The translations under genes were made by a program, and so were the position numbers. A stretch of 64,000 bases of DNA from Lineus longissimus. Lineage: Eukaryota > Nemertea > Pilidiophora > Heteronemertea > Lineidae. The stretch covers positions 15,996,501 through 16,060,500 of the forward strand of contig NC_088320.1 in NCBI RefSeq assembly GCF_910592395.1. The letters run 5' to 3'. The notes under the pieces were generated by a model. It made no database searches. It was not told where the DNA came from and saw only the letters and a program-made list of their open reading frames with translations. How positions within the stretch are numbered: position 1 is the stretch's first letter; each line of letters begins with the position of its first letter. This document shows positions 1-13,000 of this stretch, one piece after another.

Positions 1-153
1 CCCTTCAGCAGGCGCAGTGAAGAAATGTTCATTATTCCCTGAAGGCCCTGGAAGAGTTCATAGGAAAAAGGAACACCATCGTTCGATCAGGTGTCAATGC
101 AAAGGCCTTCTAATCAGCACACATCGCTCATAAACTTGGTGTGTTGGTAACAT

Positions 154-292
154 ATGTAGTGGTGGCATCATTCCTACTAGCCCAAGCTAGAGGGAAATTC
201 CCTTTAGCTCAGTCGGTATAGTGATGGCCTTATAAGCGAGAGGTCCCGGGTTCAATCCCCGGTTGGACCTTGATGTTTTTCCTCTATTACAC
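154..292 (+). mobile_element. tRNA-derived SINE-like element, copy 1
   Basis: A tRNA-like body (A-box TTTAGCTCAGTCGG, loop with TAT at the anticodon place, B-box GGTTCAATCCC) flanked by a conserved leader (GTAGTGGTGGCATC) and a conserved tail (GATGTTTTTCCTC). The acceptor ends do not pair, so it is not a functional tRNA. Four copies occur in this window. Confidence 0.75.
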
Positions 293-711
293 AAATATAG
301 ACAGGCAGTTCAGTAAATTTAACAGGTCTAAGTACTAGATGTGTGCAAATCATGTACAATAAGCACGACAACTACATTAGTTCTAAAGATTTTAATGTTA
401 GACTTGAGAAATCGTGTCATAAAAGACATTTTTTGGTTTTCAGGGCACGGACAATATGGCATTGTTTAAAAACAAAAAATCTGAAATTTCATTTCAATCA
501 GTTTGAAATGAAATTTATATGAAGAAACACTATAATTATGAGTACACGAGGGAATATTCATTCAAAAATATTACGCAGTCGTTGTGATATTAATTACTCA
601 TAAGTCACACAATTGTCACCGATCTGCTCATCTACGAATGAGTAATCGTACGATTGCATCTTTGTTAAACAAAACAACAGAACCAAACAGAGAAAATTAG
701 ATGAAACTTAC

Positions 712-1009
712 CATAGCGAACGGGTACAACTGACGTAAAAACTTTCCAAGGAGATATTTGATCATCGAGACTGCTTTTTCCGAAACCGAATGCGAACATT
801 TCGCGTGATATTGCAGAGTCATCAAACGCTCTGTAGAAACCTTCAATGACGTGTCGGTTGCTAGTGATGAAGGCGTTCGTCTTTACCCGAGCGACAGGAG
901 GAGTCAAGTCATACGTTGGGATGGAGCAATCGACGTACGCGTTTGAACCTTGACTGTTCTGGCCGCGGACTCGGAAGTAGGTGCTGCGTCCTGCTGCCTT
1001 CCACAGCAC
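712..1009 (-). CDS. Exon 53: FN3-like region (last exon in window)
   Basis: 298 nt, phase 0 to 1. Acceptor TTCAACAG, donor GTAAGT. YFRVRGQNSQGSNAYVDC is the typical FN3 F/G-strand pattern; YDLTPPVARV begins another sandwich with DDSAISREMFAFGFG. It ends in mid-codon with a good donor, so the gene goes on below position 1. Confidence 0.86.
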
Positions 1010-4000
1010 CTGTTGAATTTAGTCTATTAGTTGTCTTGTTTTACAATCAAAACCAGTTTGTTTTTTTTTAATTATGATTATAGTTTGCATACGGGCGTAA
1101 GGTATACAACACGTGCATTAGTTATAAACGGATATATTTGTTTACAATATGATGTCATTACCATTGGCGGTACGCGCATACTCGTATCTTCTCTTGACAC
1201 AAAACAGAGGAAGGTGTGACGTGACAGTATCAACGTCGCACGATCGTAATTGGTTTCACTTGGATATGGAAGTTTTTCTCGCCTATTTCGTGATTCTCGT
1301 GACTTGAAACATTTTTGAAGAAAACATGAAAACGATTTTGTCACAGAAGCAGCTGTCGGTTAAGCATCATTGAGTTATCGAAATAAAATATCATCACGAG
1401 GACGGTTTGTCGCGGCTTTACTTCATGAAAACCATGTTGAATAATACGAGTATGCGCGTGCATGGTGTTTACAAAATCACCGTGATGTCATCAGATATCC
1501 ATCCACTATCAGCCACGCTAATCAGAGCCTTACTCTCGGGCTTGACGTTGGGACACATAATTACCCATCAACGTGCGACTCATTCGCGCGCGATAGTTCA
1601 CTTGCCAAATTGTCGATTGAACGAAAAAATAACATCGTAACTGAAGCAAATGAGCATCACGATGGTTTGCATGCGATAGATCGCACATAACTTTCAATGA
1701 AAACGGCCGAAACATTCACAAATGATATGCCATGTTGTAAAATTTGTTTGCATGTAAATTTTCTTCTCAAACAAATTGAAACTTAAGTTTTGGGAGGGAG
1801 TTGAAATGTCCACTTAGCCACAGAAAAAGGCAACTAAAAAGAATTTCATTTTTAACAGAAATGTGTATTATATTTACACCATATAGATCATTGAATTTGA
1901 TTTCGACCTTCATCGATCATCGGTCCTCATCAGGCGGTCAAATGATTACTAGAAAGAACATACTACATACGAGAGTTGTATGTACATGTGCCTACTACAC
2001 ATAATACAGGTTGAGAAGGGATTAACAGGATTAGGATAATCCCACCACTTGCAAAGAACTGCTTGTTAAGATTAGGCTCGGCTAATCTAATATGAATTGC
2101 TTCTTTTATTGTGGTTTCGAAATCAGTTCTCCCAGAGTCTAGTATGGCTGAAAGGGTGGATGTTGTCCTGGGTGCCGACAAATGGTACCCAGGTTCGAGA
2201 TCGACTGGACAATAAGCACCCTGGGTGCCATTACACTAGACAAACAGCACCCAGCTTCTTCTTGCCTGGCTTACAGATCTTAGGGACGAGGACGTTTCTT
2301 GCAATCTCGTTTTATCTCGCGCCGTGGTACTTGCGGCATTGGCAGTGCTCGAAATAAAAAAAAGGTTAACAGAAAATAAAAGGTCTTGGAAAGCACATTT
2401 CGGATATATCCCTCCTTTATACCTTTTCTGATTAAATCATCCGAAATGTGCTTTCAAAGACCTTTAGGCCTAAACGCGTTTTTTTCTGTTTATCTGTTCT
2501 TTTTTTATTTCGCGCACTGCCAATGCCACAAGTATCACGGCGCGAGATAAAACGAGATTGCAAGAAACGTCCTCGTCCCTAAGATCCGTAAGCCAGGCAA
2601 AAAGAAGCTGGGTGCTGTTTGTCTAGTGTAATGGCACCCAGGGTGCTTATTGTCCAGTCGATCTCGAACCTGGGTACCATTTGTCAGCACCCAGGACAAC
2701 ATCCACCCTTTCAGCCAGAGTCTAGTATGGAAAAGCAATCCGAAACAGACCGATAGCATTCTGAAAGAGACTGAGAGGGTTGGTAACAGGCGCAAGTGTC
2801 AAGATGTTGCGTGATTGCAGAAGCCGAAGTGGTGCAATGTTCCTTCGTGCTGATAGCCAAGTGTCTTTTGGTCTTACCAATGTAAGAAGTATCTGTATCA
2901 CACTGTCATGTAAATTTGTAAACAACATTGGCTTGAGGGGAATGCGGCACAGATTAGTGAGAAATAATTCTTAACTTTGAATGTAGTGAAAATGATCATA
3001 ATATCGATATTGAAGTAACGTTTAAAAACACGTCGGATTTTCTACCCGTAAATGATGAATAGTTGCCCGATAGAAGGATTTGACCGCCTGGTGAGGACCA
3101 ATGAAGGTATAAATCGATTGAAATGATCTATGGTGTAAATATGTGACTCGCTCTACCAAAACTGGGCGCTTGTCGCATCTGAACTTGACAGGTTGATACG
3201 GACTTGTTGTTCATTTCCCTATTGTAGACCTTTTGTGAAATGTGACCAAATCAGTTTGTATCAACCTGTCGAGTTCAGATGCGACAAGCGCCTAGTTTTG
3301 GTAGAGCGAGTCACATATATGTAAACATGTAAATAAACGTTTCTGTTCAAAATGAAATTCCTTTTAGTTGCCGTTTTCCTATGGCTAATTGGAAATGGGG
3401 ACTTGTAGTATCATGACTTTTCCTTTTTCTGCTCTGAGCGTTTAGGCTGCAGGGACCAGGGAATGGTTTCATAGACTGTATGGCAGAAGAGACTAATAAC
3501 AGCCGAATCTGCCTTAAGTACCTACATTGGTCATAACAGTCGACTCCCCTGCAAGTTTCTTCGACTTTAGTATTTCATTTCCACCAGGGACAATACCCAC
3601 ATCAAGATACAGGTTCACTCGTGATTTGTCGTCAGTAGCCTTCACCGAGATCTCAAAGGCTGGCTCCGTGTAGTCTCTCCCGGCAATCTGATGAACCTGG
3701 CATTGGTTGGTGCGAGATTGAACTGACCGACGTTCGCGTTTTTCTACATCGTCAAAATTAAACTCGATATCCTTAAAGGAAAAAAAAATGAATGATAAAC
3801 CATCCACGGTTAAACTTTCATCCAAAGTGCTTGGGTCAAATGCAATGAAGCTGACATGCATGAAGAAAATCTCAAACAGCCAAATCAGAAAAAATCGCCC
3901 GACTGCTATGATTTGAACGACTGCCAGCCATGTTTCAAACGCCTTCAGATGTGATAGACTAGGCCTACCTGTCGCCCGCATCGATCAATAACTAATAAAT

Positions 4001-7000
4001 TGTGGTATTTGAAAATAATATGACACTTTCTGGTGTGCTTAAGCTGTAATGTGTTTAATGGGAAACTAAATGCCAGGCAGGGCTGCAATCATTTTGCGCG
4101 AGCTTAATAGTGGTGATGCGATGGCCTCTTTGTAAATCGAAAAAGTATTCCCTTTTCCATACCCGCGGTACTGCTATTCAGATGGTGGCTACACACTAAT
4201 ACTAGCGGCGTGGTAATATGCGAAATTAGTGCCTCTTGTGTCAGGATTAGCCATTATATCAACATGCTTTTTTAGTCGACTTTGTGTGACGCCAAATTTC
4301 GTACATCTCGTACATCTTGACTTTTGGTAGATGCAGGCAAAATCGAGTTGAAGAAAGTTATGATTTCTTAACATGCTGGGGCCATAGATGGTTAAGATTA
4401 TGGGCAAATTGAGCAAAATCAAGGCTCGTGATTGTTAAGAATGAATAAAGAGAAACCAGGAAAATAAATAAGTTATCTTAAAATACATTATCTGATGTAG
4501 CCAAGTCCAGTTCTTTAAATAACCTTACCATGATAATTGTAATTGGTGCTTTGTCTAACGAATTGGTTTATCCACAACTTAACAACTTTTACGCTTATAA
4601 TCAGAACCGCAAGGATGTCCCACACTCGGCAATCATGGGCTGAGGGTCGTCCTCGTGATATTTTTAATATGAGTAGTTACCTTAAAGCGAACTGGAACCG
4701 CCGAGCGATTTATTCAACTTTTCGACTTTCACCGCCCGAGAAAGTCAAACTTCCAACTTCCTATTCGAGTTCAGATTTGTAGCTCCGCCCCCAGTGCCCG
4801 AGCATGCGCAGTTCAATTTGTTATTATTGAGAATCATGTGAGAATCACGTGAGTCATGCGATCTTTCATTCATGAGCTTTCGTAGTAAATTCCATAGTAG
4901 TGACGTCACTCAATGATTGACAGCTAGGCGCCATGTTTCATTCATGCCTCGTTCTGATCACCCGATACGCGGGAAATGAAAACGAGGTCATACGAACTGG
5001 TTTGGCGGTTCCAGTTCGCTTTAACCTGTAAACCATCCAGCAAAGAATAGAGAACATTACATTGAGCCATCACCTACCGGTTCCTTAGTCGCGTGAGCTT
5101 CGAAAATTGGTCCACTATCATCGTTCTCATTTCCATGTGTGTCAAAGATGTTGCCTCTGATGCTTGGAGCCTGATACTTCCATATCAGAGCACGAAACAA
5201 AACTACCCTGAAGCTGATAAACCACAGGTTGACTTCAAGTGTGACAAGAGCCTTTAACTTAAGAATCAACGGGATCAACACTATGTCCATCCGAACTCTA
5301 AAAATAATAAAAAATGCCTTTGTGAGTAAGTGTTTGGATTCAACACAAATAAAATGAATATTAATGCCATAAAAAACAATTACGCCAGACCAGGCCTTTC
5401 AATTACGTGGAGACCTCTACACCCTGTATTTTTTTAGCCTATTTTGAGGGACATGTTTTTTAGCTTTTTAGCTTAATTTGGGGACATTTCATCGCGCCAA
5501 TTTGCCTGAACAGCGACGTCATTAATCGAAGTTAGTGACTGATATCACCACATACACCTGAAAAATCATACTTTTAGGGTAAAACTATAAAATTAGGCCA
5601 TTCGGATGAGATTTGGTTATGTTAGGGGTCAAAAAACGCTTCAGGGGGTCATATTGTTAAAAAAAGACCTAATTTGGGGACATCCTGTACGGCCTACACC
5701 GTTATACGGTTATACGTTATACAGTGTAGGAATCATGTAATTGAGAGGCCTACAGACAGCTATAAGAATGACAGGAATGATCAATGAGTTTGTAACAATA
5801 GAAAAAAGTTCAACAAGAGGCCGTAAGATGTATGTTATTTTATCTGTATTTCCCTTTTGAAGGTTAGCCTAGATTACACCTACCTGACGCTGAGTGGAAA
5901 TTTTAAGAAATAAGTATCCATCATAGTTGGGAATCTCACTTCACAAATCGCCCCCGTCAATCTCAGCTTGGCATACAGGATAAAGCCGATTCCTGCTTCA
6001 CCATAGAGTTTGATACCAGTACTAGGTGTGGCAATAGCGTATGCGAACAACTTTAACACCTTTGCACCAATCTCGATCTCCAAGCCGACATAACCTTGGA
6101 CACCAAAGGCTAAAATACAGAAAAATGTAAATTTTCTTCAAACACGAGAAAAACCCAAAGTGACTGTTTGTACAACACTGTGGTTTTTAGCAAGCAATTG
6201 TATAGTGAATTCTATCAAAGAGAGGGGCTGGGGTAGGGGTTAGGACGGTGTAAAAATGTCCCTATCACATAACCAGGCATAATTTTACGTTTTATAAGTG
6301 TAAGCTAAACAAAACATTGCCAGCAATAACGTTTAAAGAAAACGTGATCATGCCGATTCACTGCCTAGAAATACATTTAAGAAGAAAATTAGTGGGAGGA
6401 ATTTTCTGTTAAATTTCTGGTATCATTTTAATGAGTACACATGTATTCGGTATTTTTTACTCCGAGTTTTCTTCTGCTAAAAACGTGATGCAGCAGAAAA
6501 ATGGAAACAGCCGCTGTCGAAAAATCACCCTGTCTATCACAATACGTACCGGGACCGACCTGGTATCGAACCCGTACCTCAGAGGTGACAGACGCCGACG
6601 TTCTATTGCGCCATTCAAGCAGCCCCATCCCGATACCAACTTAGCAGACGATAGAGATGATGAAGACGGGTTACCTGATTACAAGTTAAGCATGATCATA
6701 CTACTCCATTCAGTTAGTATGCGTCCCAAAACGCGTCATTTCTAACTATGGTTGTCATTGTGTCAGTATGAGTGTTGGTGTGAATGGGTTAATGTTTGGT
6801 TTGAATGGGTGTGTTGTAGGAAGTTGCCCAGTGGGTTTCTGAGCACTTCCTGTCTGGTGTGAATGAGGAGAAGGAATGAGGTGTGAATTTGCTTAGGGTA
6901 AGTGTGCCAAACCTTTTGTAATATACAATGTACACTTGGTAGATATCGCTAGGTTCAATGAAACCAGTTTCAAAGTAGTTACACGTATTCAGTTGGGTTG

Positions 7001-10000
7001 TTCAGTTAGTTTGGTGTGATAAGTCATTTTGTATTAGTTTGGTGTGATAAGCCAGTTTGTATTAGTTTGGTGTGATAAGCCAGTTTGTATAAGTTTGGTG
7101 TGATAAGCCAGTTTGTATTAGTTTGGTGTGATAAGCCAGTTTGTATAAGTTTGGTGTGATAAGCCAGTTTGTATTAGTTTGGTGTGATAAGCCAGTTTGT
7201 ATTAGTTTGGTGTGATAAGCCAGTTTGTATAAGTTTGGTGTGATAAGCCAGTTTGTATTAGTTTGGTGTGATAAGCCAGTTTGTATAAGTTTGGTGTGAT
7301 AAGCCAGTTTGTATAAGTTTGGTGTGATAAGCCAGTTTGTATAAGTTTGGTGTGATAAGCCAGTTTGTATAAGTTTGGTGTGATAAGCCAGTTTTGTATT
7401 AGTTTGTTTGTAGAGAGCCAGCTTTGTATAGGTCTTTGTGTATAGGCCTGTGGAAGTGTACAGTGGTAATTTACATGTGGGAGGACAGGATGTTGTCCTG
7501 TGTGATCGTCTGGTATTGTACATGTATGGGCGGGTCTAAGTACTGTGTGGGGTATGGAGCTCGATCTGAGTAATTAATTAATTAGTAATTTAGTTAAGGT
7601 AATTGAATGCTCGCCGCTGGAAGTGGTTACTTGTTCATAGTTAAATTTCTACCAGTTACTTAGTATGTTCCTGTTTATTCTATTTAAGTTCCTATATTAA
7701 ACGTGCAGTGCAGAAACCCGTCGTTTGTGTCATAACTGGTCGCAGCGTCAATCTGGGCGTAACATCGAATATGTGACAGTATGAATACGCATACTTACCG
7801 AAGTTCATAGGGACTATACCACCGACCAAGAAAAAGTAGTCTACGTGAAAAAATGTGAGGTGAAGTTTTGGAAATTGATATGTTGCCCTAAGGTGGAGGT
7901 CACCGAGGAGGTATTCGAGCATTTTCCCTGAGGTGAATGTGTCGATGAGATCGTTGTACTGAAAGGTGAAGAGAGAACCCCATTGAAATGATTAAGAACC
8001 TTACTAAGCAAAGTGTTTTCCTTAATATAATATTTACCAAAGTCTTTCATTTTTAGAAAAAAACCCTGATAACCTTAACACCAATTAAAAACGTTCGAAG
8101 TTATCATAATGTTATGAAGTACATATACAAGAAACAATCAAAACATGTCTTTTGAAATAAGAAATAATTTGGCGACCTCAAGGTTTGTCAGCTAAGAGGT
8201 GAATAGGCAAAATTAAACTAAATTTATCAATGGAACTGCCTTTAATTCCCAGGTAAAAAAACCTGACATACCCGATAAGAATATTGTAGGATTCTTAGTT
8301 AAACTTTGAAAAGTTATGACCAACATCTCTGATAGTTACGAAAGCCCAGAAGGCTCATTTAATATTCAAAATTCAAAATTCAAAATTAAACAAATATTGA
8401 ACTTTGAATTTTGAACAATGCTCTTCTTTGACTTCAAAATTCAAAATTCAACAATATTGATCTTTGAATTTTGAATTTTGAAGTCAACCAATTGTGCGAC
8501 TTCAAAATTTCAAATATTGAATTTTGAATTATGAAATCATCCAATTGTGCGACTTTAAAATTCAAAATTCAAATTCAATATTTGAAATTTTGATTTTGAA
8601 TTTCGAAGCCACACAATTGGTTGACTTCAAAATTCAAAGATCAATACTTGCTTATTTTTAATGTTGAGGTCAAAGAAGAGCATAGTTTAAAATATAAAGT
8701 TCAATATTTGTTGAATTTTGTATTTGAATTTTGAATATTGAATGATCCTTCTGGGCATTCGTAGGTAATACCTGTCTCGTCCCATTAACATTCATTGGAT
8801 GTATCAATGTTATGAATAACTATTAAGATTATTTTAAGGAAAATAAGTAGATTAGCCACAGTGGGGAAAACACACTTATAAATATGCCCTTTCCGCCAAT
8901 CACGATAGTAATCTTGACTCACATGCGAGGAGAAAAGGCGCACATACAAAGGTAATTACAAAGGTAATTACAAAGGTAGGGTCGGAAATTTTAAAACAAT
9001 TGATTGAGAATATTTCATTTTCATTTTCATAATGTATTATGTATATAGCCTCGTTTTCAACACAGAGGTTTGGGTGAGACAACCACAATCGCTTGGCCTG
9101 GGTCGGTGCAAAATGTGGAAGCATTTCAAAAGCATTCAAACTACATTATTCGATATTTAATTTGAGATGTTTTAGAATAGAAGTTAATACCTCACTGTCG
9201 GTATTGATTTTCTCACCCAAACCGCTCGGATGGAGCTAAAATATTGGCAAAAACCTCGGCTACGCCTCGGCTTCGGTCTACATTTTAGCTCCACCCTCGC
9301 GGTTTTGGGGAAACAACCAATACCTCCAGTGCGGTGTCAATTCCTTAAGCAGGATATCATGAGGAATGCTATGGTTAAACACTTACAATAGCTTCAAACA
9401 GTTTCCACATATCTTTCATCAGATTGAAGACAACCACAGGATCTAAGTTCTGCATGTCTAGCAATGCACTGATGTCTCCAATAGTCATGTTAGCTAACTG
9501 TGCGCCAAGGAGTTCAATCCCGGCATTCGTCAGGCCTTGGCCTGGCGTGAAAACCTCGTTCACTCGACCTGTGATATCCATCACACGTCCGAGTAAAGCT
9601 TTTATTCCTTTGGCTGAGAAAAGAGAAAAAAAAAAGTTAACATTCTTTTCACGAAAGTAAGTTGTTCAGGGCGGATCATCAAACAATCTTAATGTTTGTA
9701 TCTAAAGGCGATGACAGACAATGATGATGGGTCATACTTCAGTGGAATGTCAAAGCTATCTAGGGTAGAAAACCCCGGTAAGATTCTTACATGTGACCCT
9801 CCATTTCATTACCAATCACTTGTTCAAAATATTCATATGGAGAAAATTGGGCGGGGTTCAATTTTCAATATTTTCAGGGTGCGTGTTAGATTTCATTACG
9901 CTATAACTTACCCCCCTCTATCGTAAACTTCCACCCTGGTTTCATATTGCCTCTCGAATAACTACCAATCCCTCTTTTAGCAACATTATGCATTTGTTCG

Positions 10001-13000
10001 CGGTAGCTGCCCTGTTTCTTCAGTTCATCATATAGTGTATTGGTGAGTTGTCCTTTCTAAATAATGGTAGCAAGGATAAAAAATGCAATTAGTATCACCC
10101 TGTAGTATGGATCTTCCTTTCTGCCGATAATCAGGTTGGTCTTGAAACTTACAAAGCCATGGAAACAGTTTGTGCAACAAAAAAAAACAACAAAGGTGTG
10201 TTATTATGGTTACAGAGTTATTTGCATAATGTCAGCAGGTCATACACTGCTGATAATTTGTAAAAAAGTTTTTCCCGAATGTGTGCGATGATGATGTGTC
10301 TCTTTGATTAACACGTAACATCTATTTAAAAATGCGTTTCCATTCGTGCCGTATACTACTGGAAACGCCCGATTCCTCTCTTTCTGCAGGATGTTAAATC
10401 CGGCGGTAATTATCTCTTTAGATGAATCATAAACGTCGCATTGGCTCCGAGCTCTGTTCACCACCCAAAGGGGCAAATATTGCCAATAATTGAGCCGGAC
10501 AATCAGGGTAAACGCAGATATTCTTCATTTCTTCCTGGATAATTCTTACAGTAACCATTCTCCCGTGAAAGACAGTTGCTTACGCTACACAAAAATAAAA
10601 AAAATCGAGGATCAACCATTGAGCTTTTGAGATATGTTGAAATTTCACAAAGCAGCGAAAAAAGCATCAACTGGCACTAGGCGGCATTTCAACCCGACGC
10701 ACATCCCAAATTCAGTGTACACATACGTCGGCAACAGCCGTAAAATGCGTAGTTTCTTGTTATCAGCCTAATCAAGCAGAGCTCCGTGTTTCAGAAACTT
10801 CCAATAACAAGTCTTTACCAAAACAATTGCTAAATCAACACTGGCATACACCGAGGACCAAGAAATCAACGATTTTTTTTGGGATAAATTGTGTGTGAGA
10901 CCTCTGTGGGTAGCGATCAAATTACCAAGCAGCCATAGTATTGCACAGCATGTCTTTATTGATGTGCTCGACTACTAGTACTAACGGATCTTTTGTGACT
11001 GAGAAAAAAAAACTTCCTGGAATTCAGGGTAATAATTTTTTTCTTTAACACATGTTCAGAAGAATATATCAGTCAGAGGCATAAAAATTACAGATACCTT
11101 TCTAAGGTCGTCGAAGTGTTGCTTTACGTCATTCAAACTTTTTCCTGCGTTCATCAGCTGGTCGGTTATGGACCAGATGTCAGTGCGATCATTCTTTAAA
11201 CCGCTAAAAATTGTTTTTGTGAAGTCTCTAAAACGATAGAAAAGTAACGAACAATGAAGGTTGGAAAGTTGGAGGTTGCAACTGCCAGCACAGTTTGATT
11301 TATCATAGATTATACACGGGTGAGATACCTTTCCGATTGGCTTAGATTATATAGTACCTAACGCTGTACTGTATACTCAAATATACTGTCAACACATCTC
11401 TGCTGTGTCTAGTAAGCGTAAAACTTCACCCATCTCAACGCAGGATTTTTAGGTTTATCATTGCGAAAGCAATTCTTTCTCATTCGGGATTCGTACAAAC
11501 GCCCTCGCATAAGGCACCATCGCCAGCGTTAACCATCTTGACCGTCAATGTAGTGACATTGCTAAACTTTACCGACACCGCCACTTGAAGTTCAGTATGA
11601 CATCAACGGACATTGATGCTAACGACTATAGGCAAACCTCTTTCCACAATAATTTTAAAGATTAATTGGTCTGGGTTACACATACACTGTTGCAAGGAGC
11701 CATTCGAATTTATAGTATGAGTAACTCTGACCAATGATCTTTTCAATCTTAGCCTAGTGGTTAGCTTTGACGTCTCTCTGTGCAGACCCTGCCATTTACC
11801 ATGGCGTGGATTCGAATCCCGTCGGGAAACAGAATTGCTTTCATATTCTGAACCTAAAAATGATGTGCTGGGATGAGTAAAGGTTTACATAAGTAGTACA
11901 TATATTTTAAAATAAGTGCTTGTCGCCTTGCAGCCATCATGGCTAAGTGAAAAAGCTGATTTTTTATAAAGGATAACATGATTTATATAACAACAGCCGA
12001 TAACTGGAGATTTTTTGGGTAAGGTATTGAAAATAAACAATGTGTTTACAAGCAAGGTCGAAGAAGGTCGTCTGAAACATCCTTACCGAAAATGCAAGAT
12101 TATAGATGGATATCTGCTGACGTCGCTACTAATTTGTAAACACCATGCGCGCGCACTCTCTTCAACATGGTTTTTATGAAGAAAAATTGCGACAAACCGT
12201 CGACCACTTCTCTCGATAACCTTATGATGCTTAACCGATGATATTCGGCTGTTATTGTGAAAAATTGGTATCCTAGTTTTCTAAAATGTAATGCAAGTGA
12301 CGAGATAGGCGGGAAAAACTCCTCGTATCCAAGTGAAACTAACGACGATCGTGGACGTTGATGTTTCGTTACGCCATCCCTTCTTTTGAGAAACGAGTAT
12401 GCGCGCGCAGCCAGCGGTAATGACATAAGAATGACGTCATTTTGAAAACAAAGATATCCATCTATATGATAATATAGCAGTCTATAAAAGGGCACATTCT
12501 TCAAATGAACACCAATCGCAACAACAACCTTCGTCAGCCTACTTAAGGTATCGCGCTCGTGTACAATACACAATGCATACAGAAAGACAAAATAATCGGA
12601 CGAAGGACATTGAAAACATAAGAAACTTACAAGTTAATAAATCTCTTATTTCTGCTGCCGAATAACAAACTCTTGACACTTCTTCGTCTCCTACTGGTCG
12701 GGCAATCAAACTGTTTGAACGACGTTTCCTTTAGAAATATTATATTTCCGCATTTTTTGTTTCCCGTAAAATGATTCTTCCAGCACCAGCTGAGGTCAAG
12801 GTTTGCTTTGAAGGTGTATCCAGTGTTTAGGAGCTGGTACTTCACTGACAACATTCTTCCAATTGCCACTATCTTATGCGCACCTATATAATAACAAAAG
12901 TATACTTTTATGCAATCAATAGTCAACACGCGTTAAAAACTGTATCAGTTAAAGTCAATGGGTGATATGAATAAAGACTAGCAAATGCTTTTACTCCGGT

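Noticed and set aside
195-270. Functional tRNA gene
   Set aside because: A and B boxes are present, but acceptor-stem halves do not pair and three other copies share non-tRNA flanks, so it is a tRNA-derived repeat.
2097-2357. 86-codon ORF (and its mirror at 2535-2795, and 51191-51557)
   Set aside because: These are translations of the fold-back element arms; identical readings in both arms come from the inverted repeat, not from coding.
7062-7523. 153-codon minus-strand ORF over the minisatellite
   Set aside because: It is the translation of a 28-bp tandem repeat cycling through frames; no splice or coding context.
8357-8740. CRISPR-like array
   Set aside because: Repeated TTCAAAATTC blocks are irregular, self-complementary and AT-rich; no regular spacers, and the genome is eukaryotic.
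12100-12573. 157-codon minus-strand ORF
   Set aside because: Most of it lies in a dispersed repeat also present at 1110-1510, where the frame is broken; it does not fit the exon chain.
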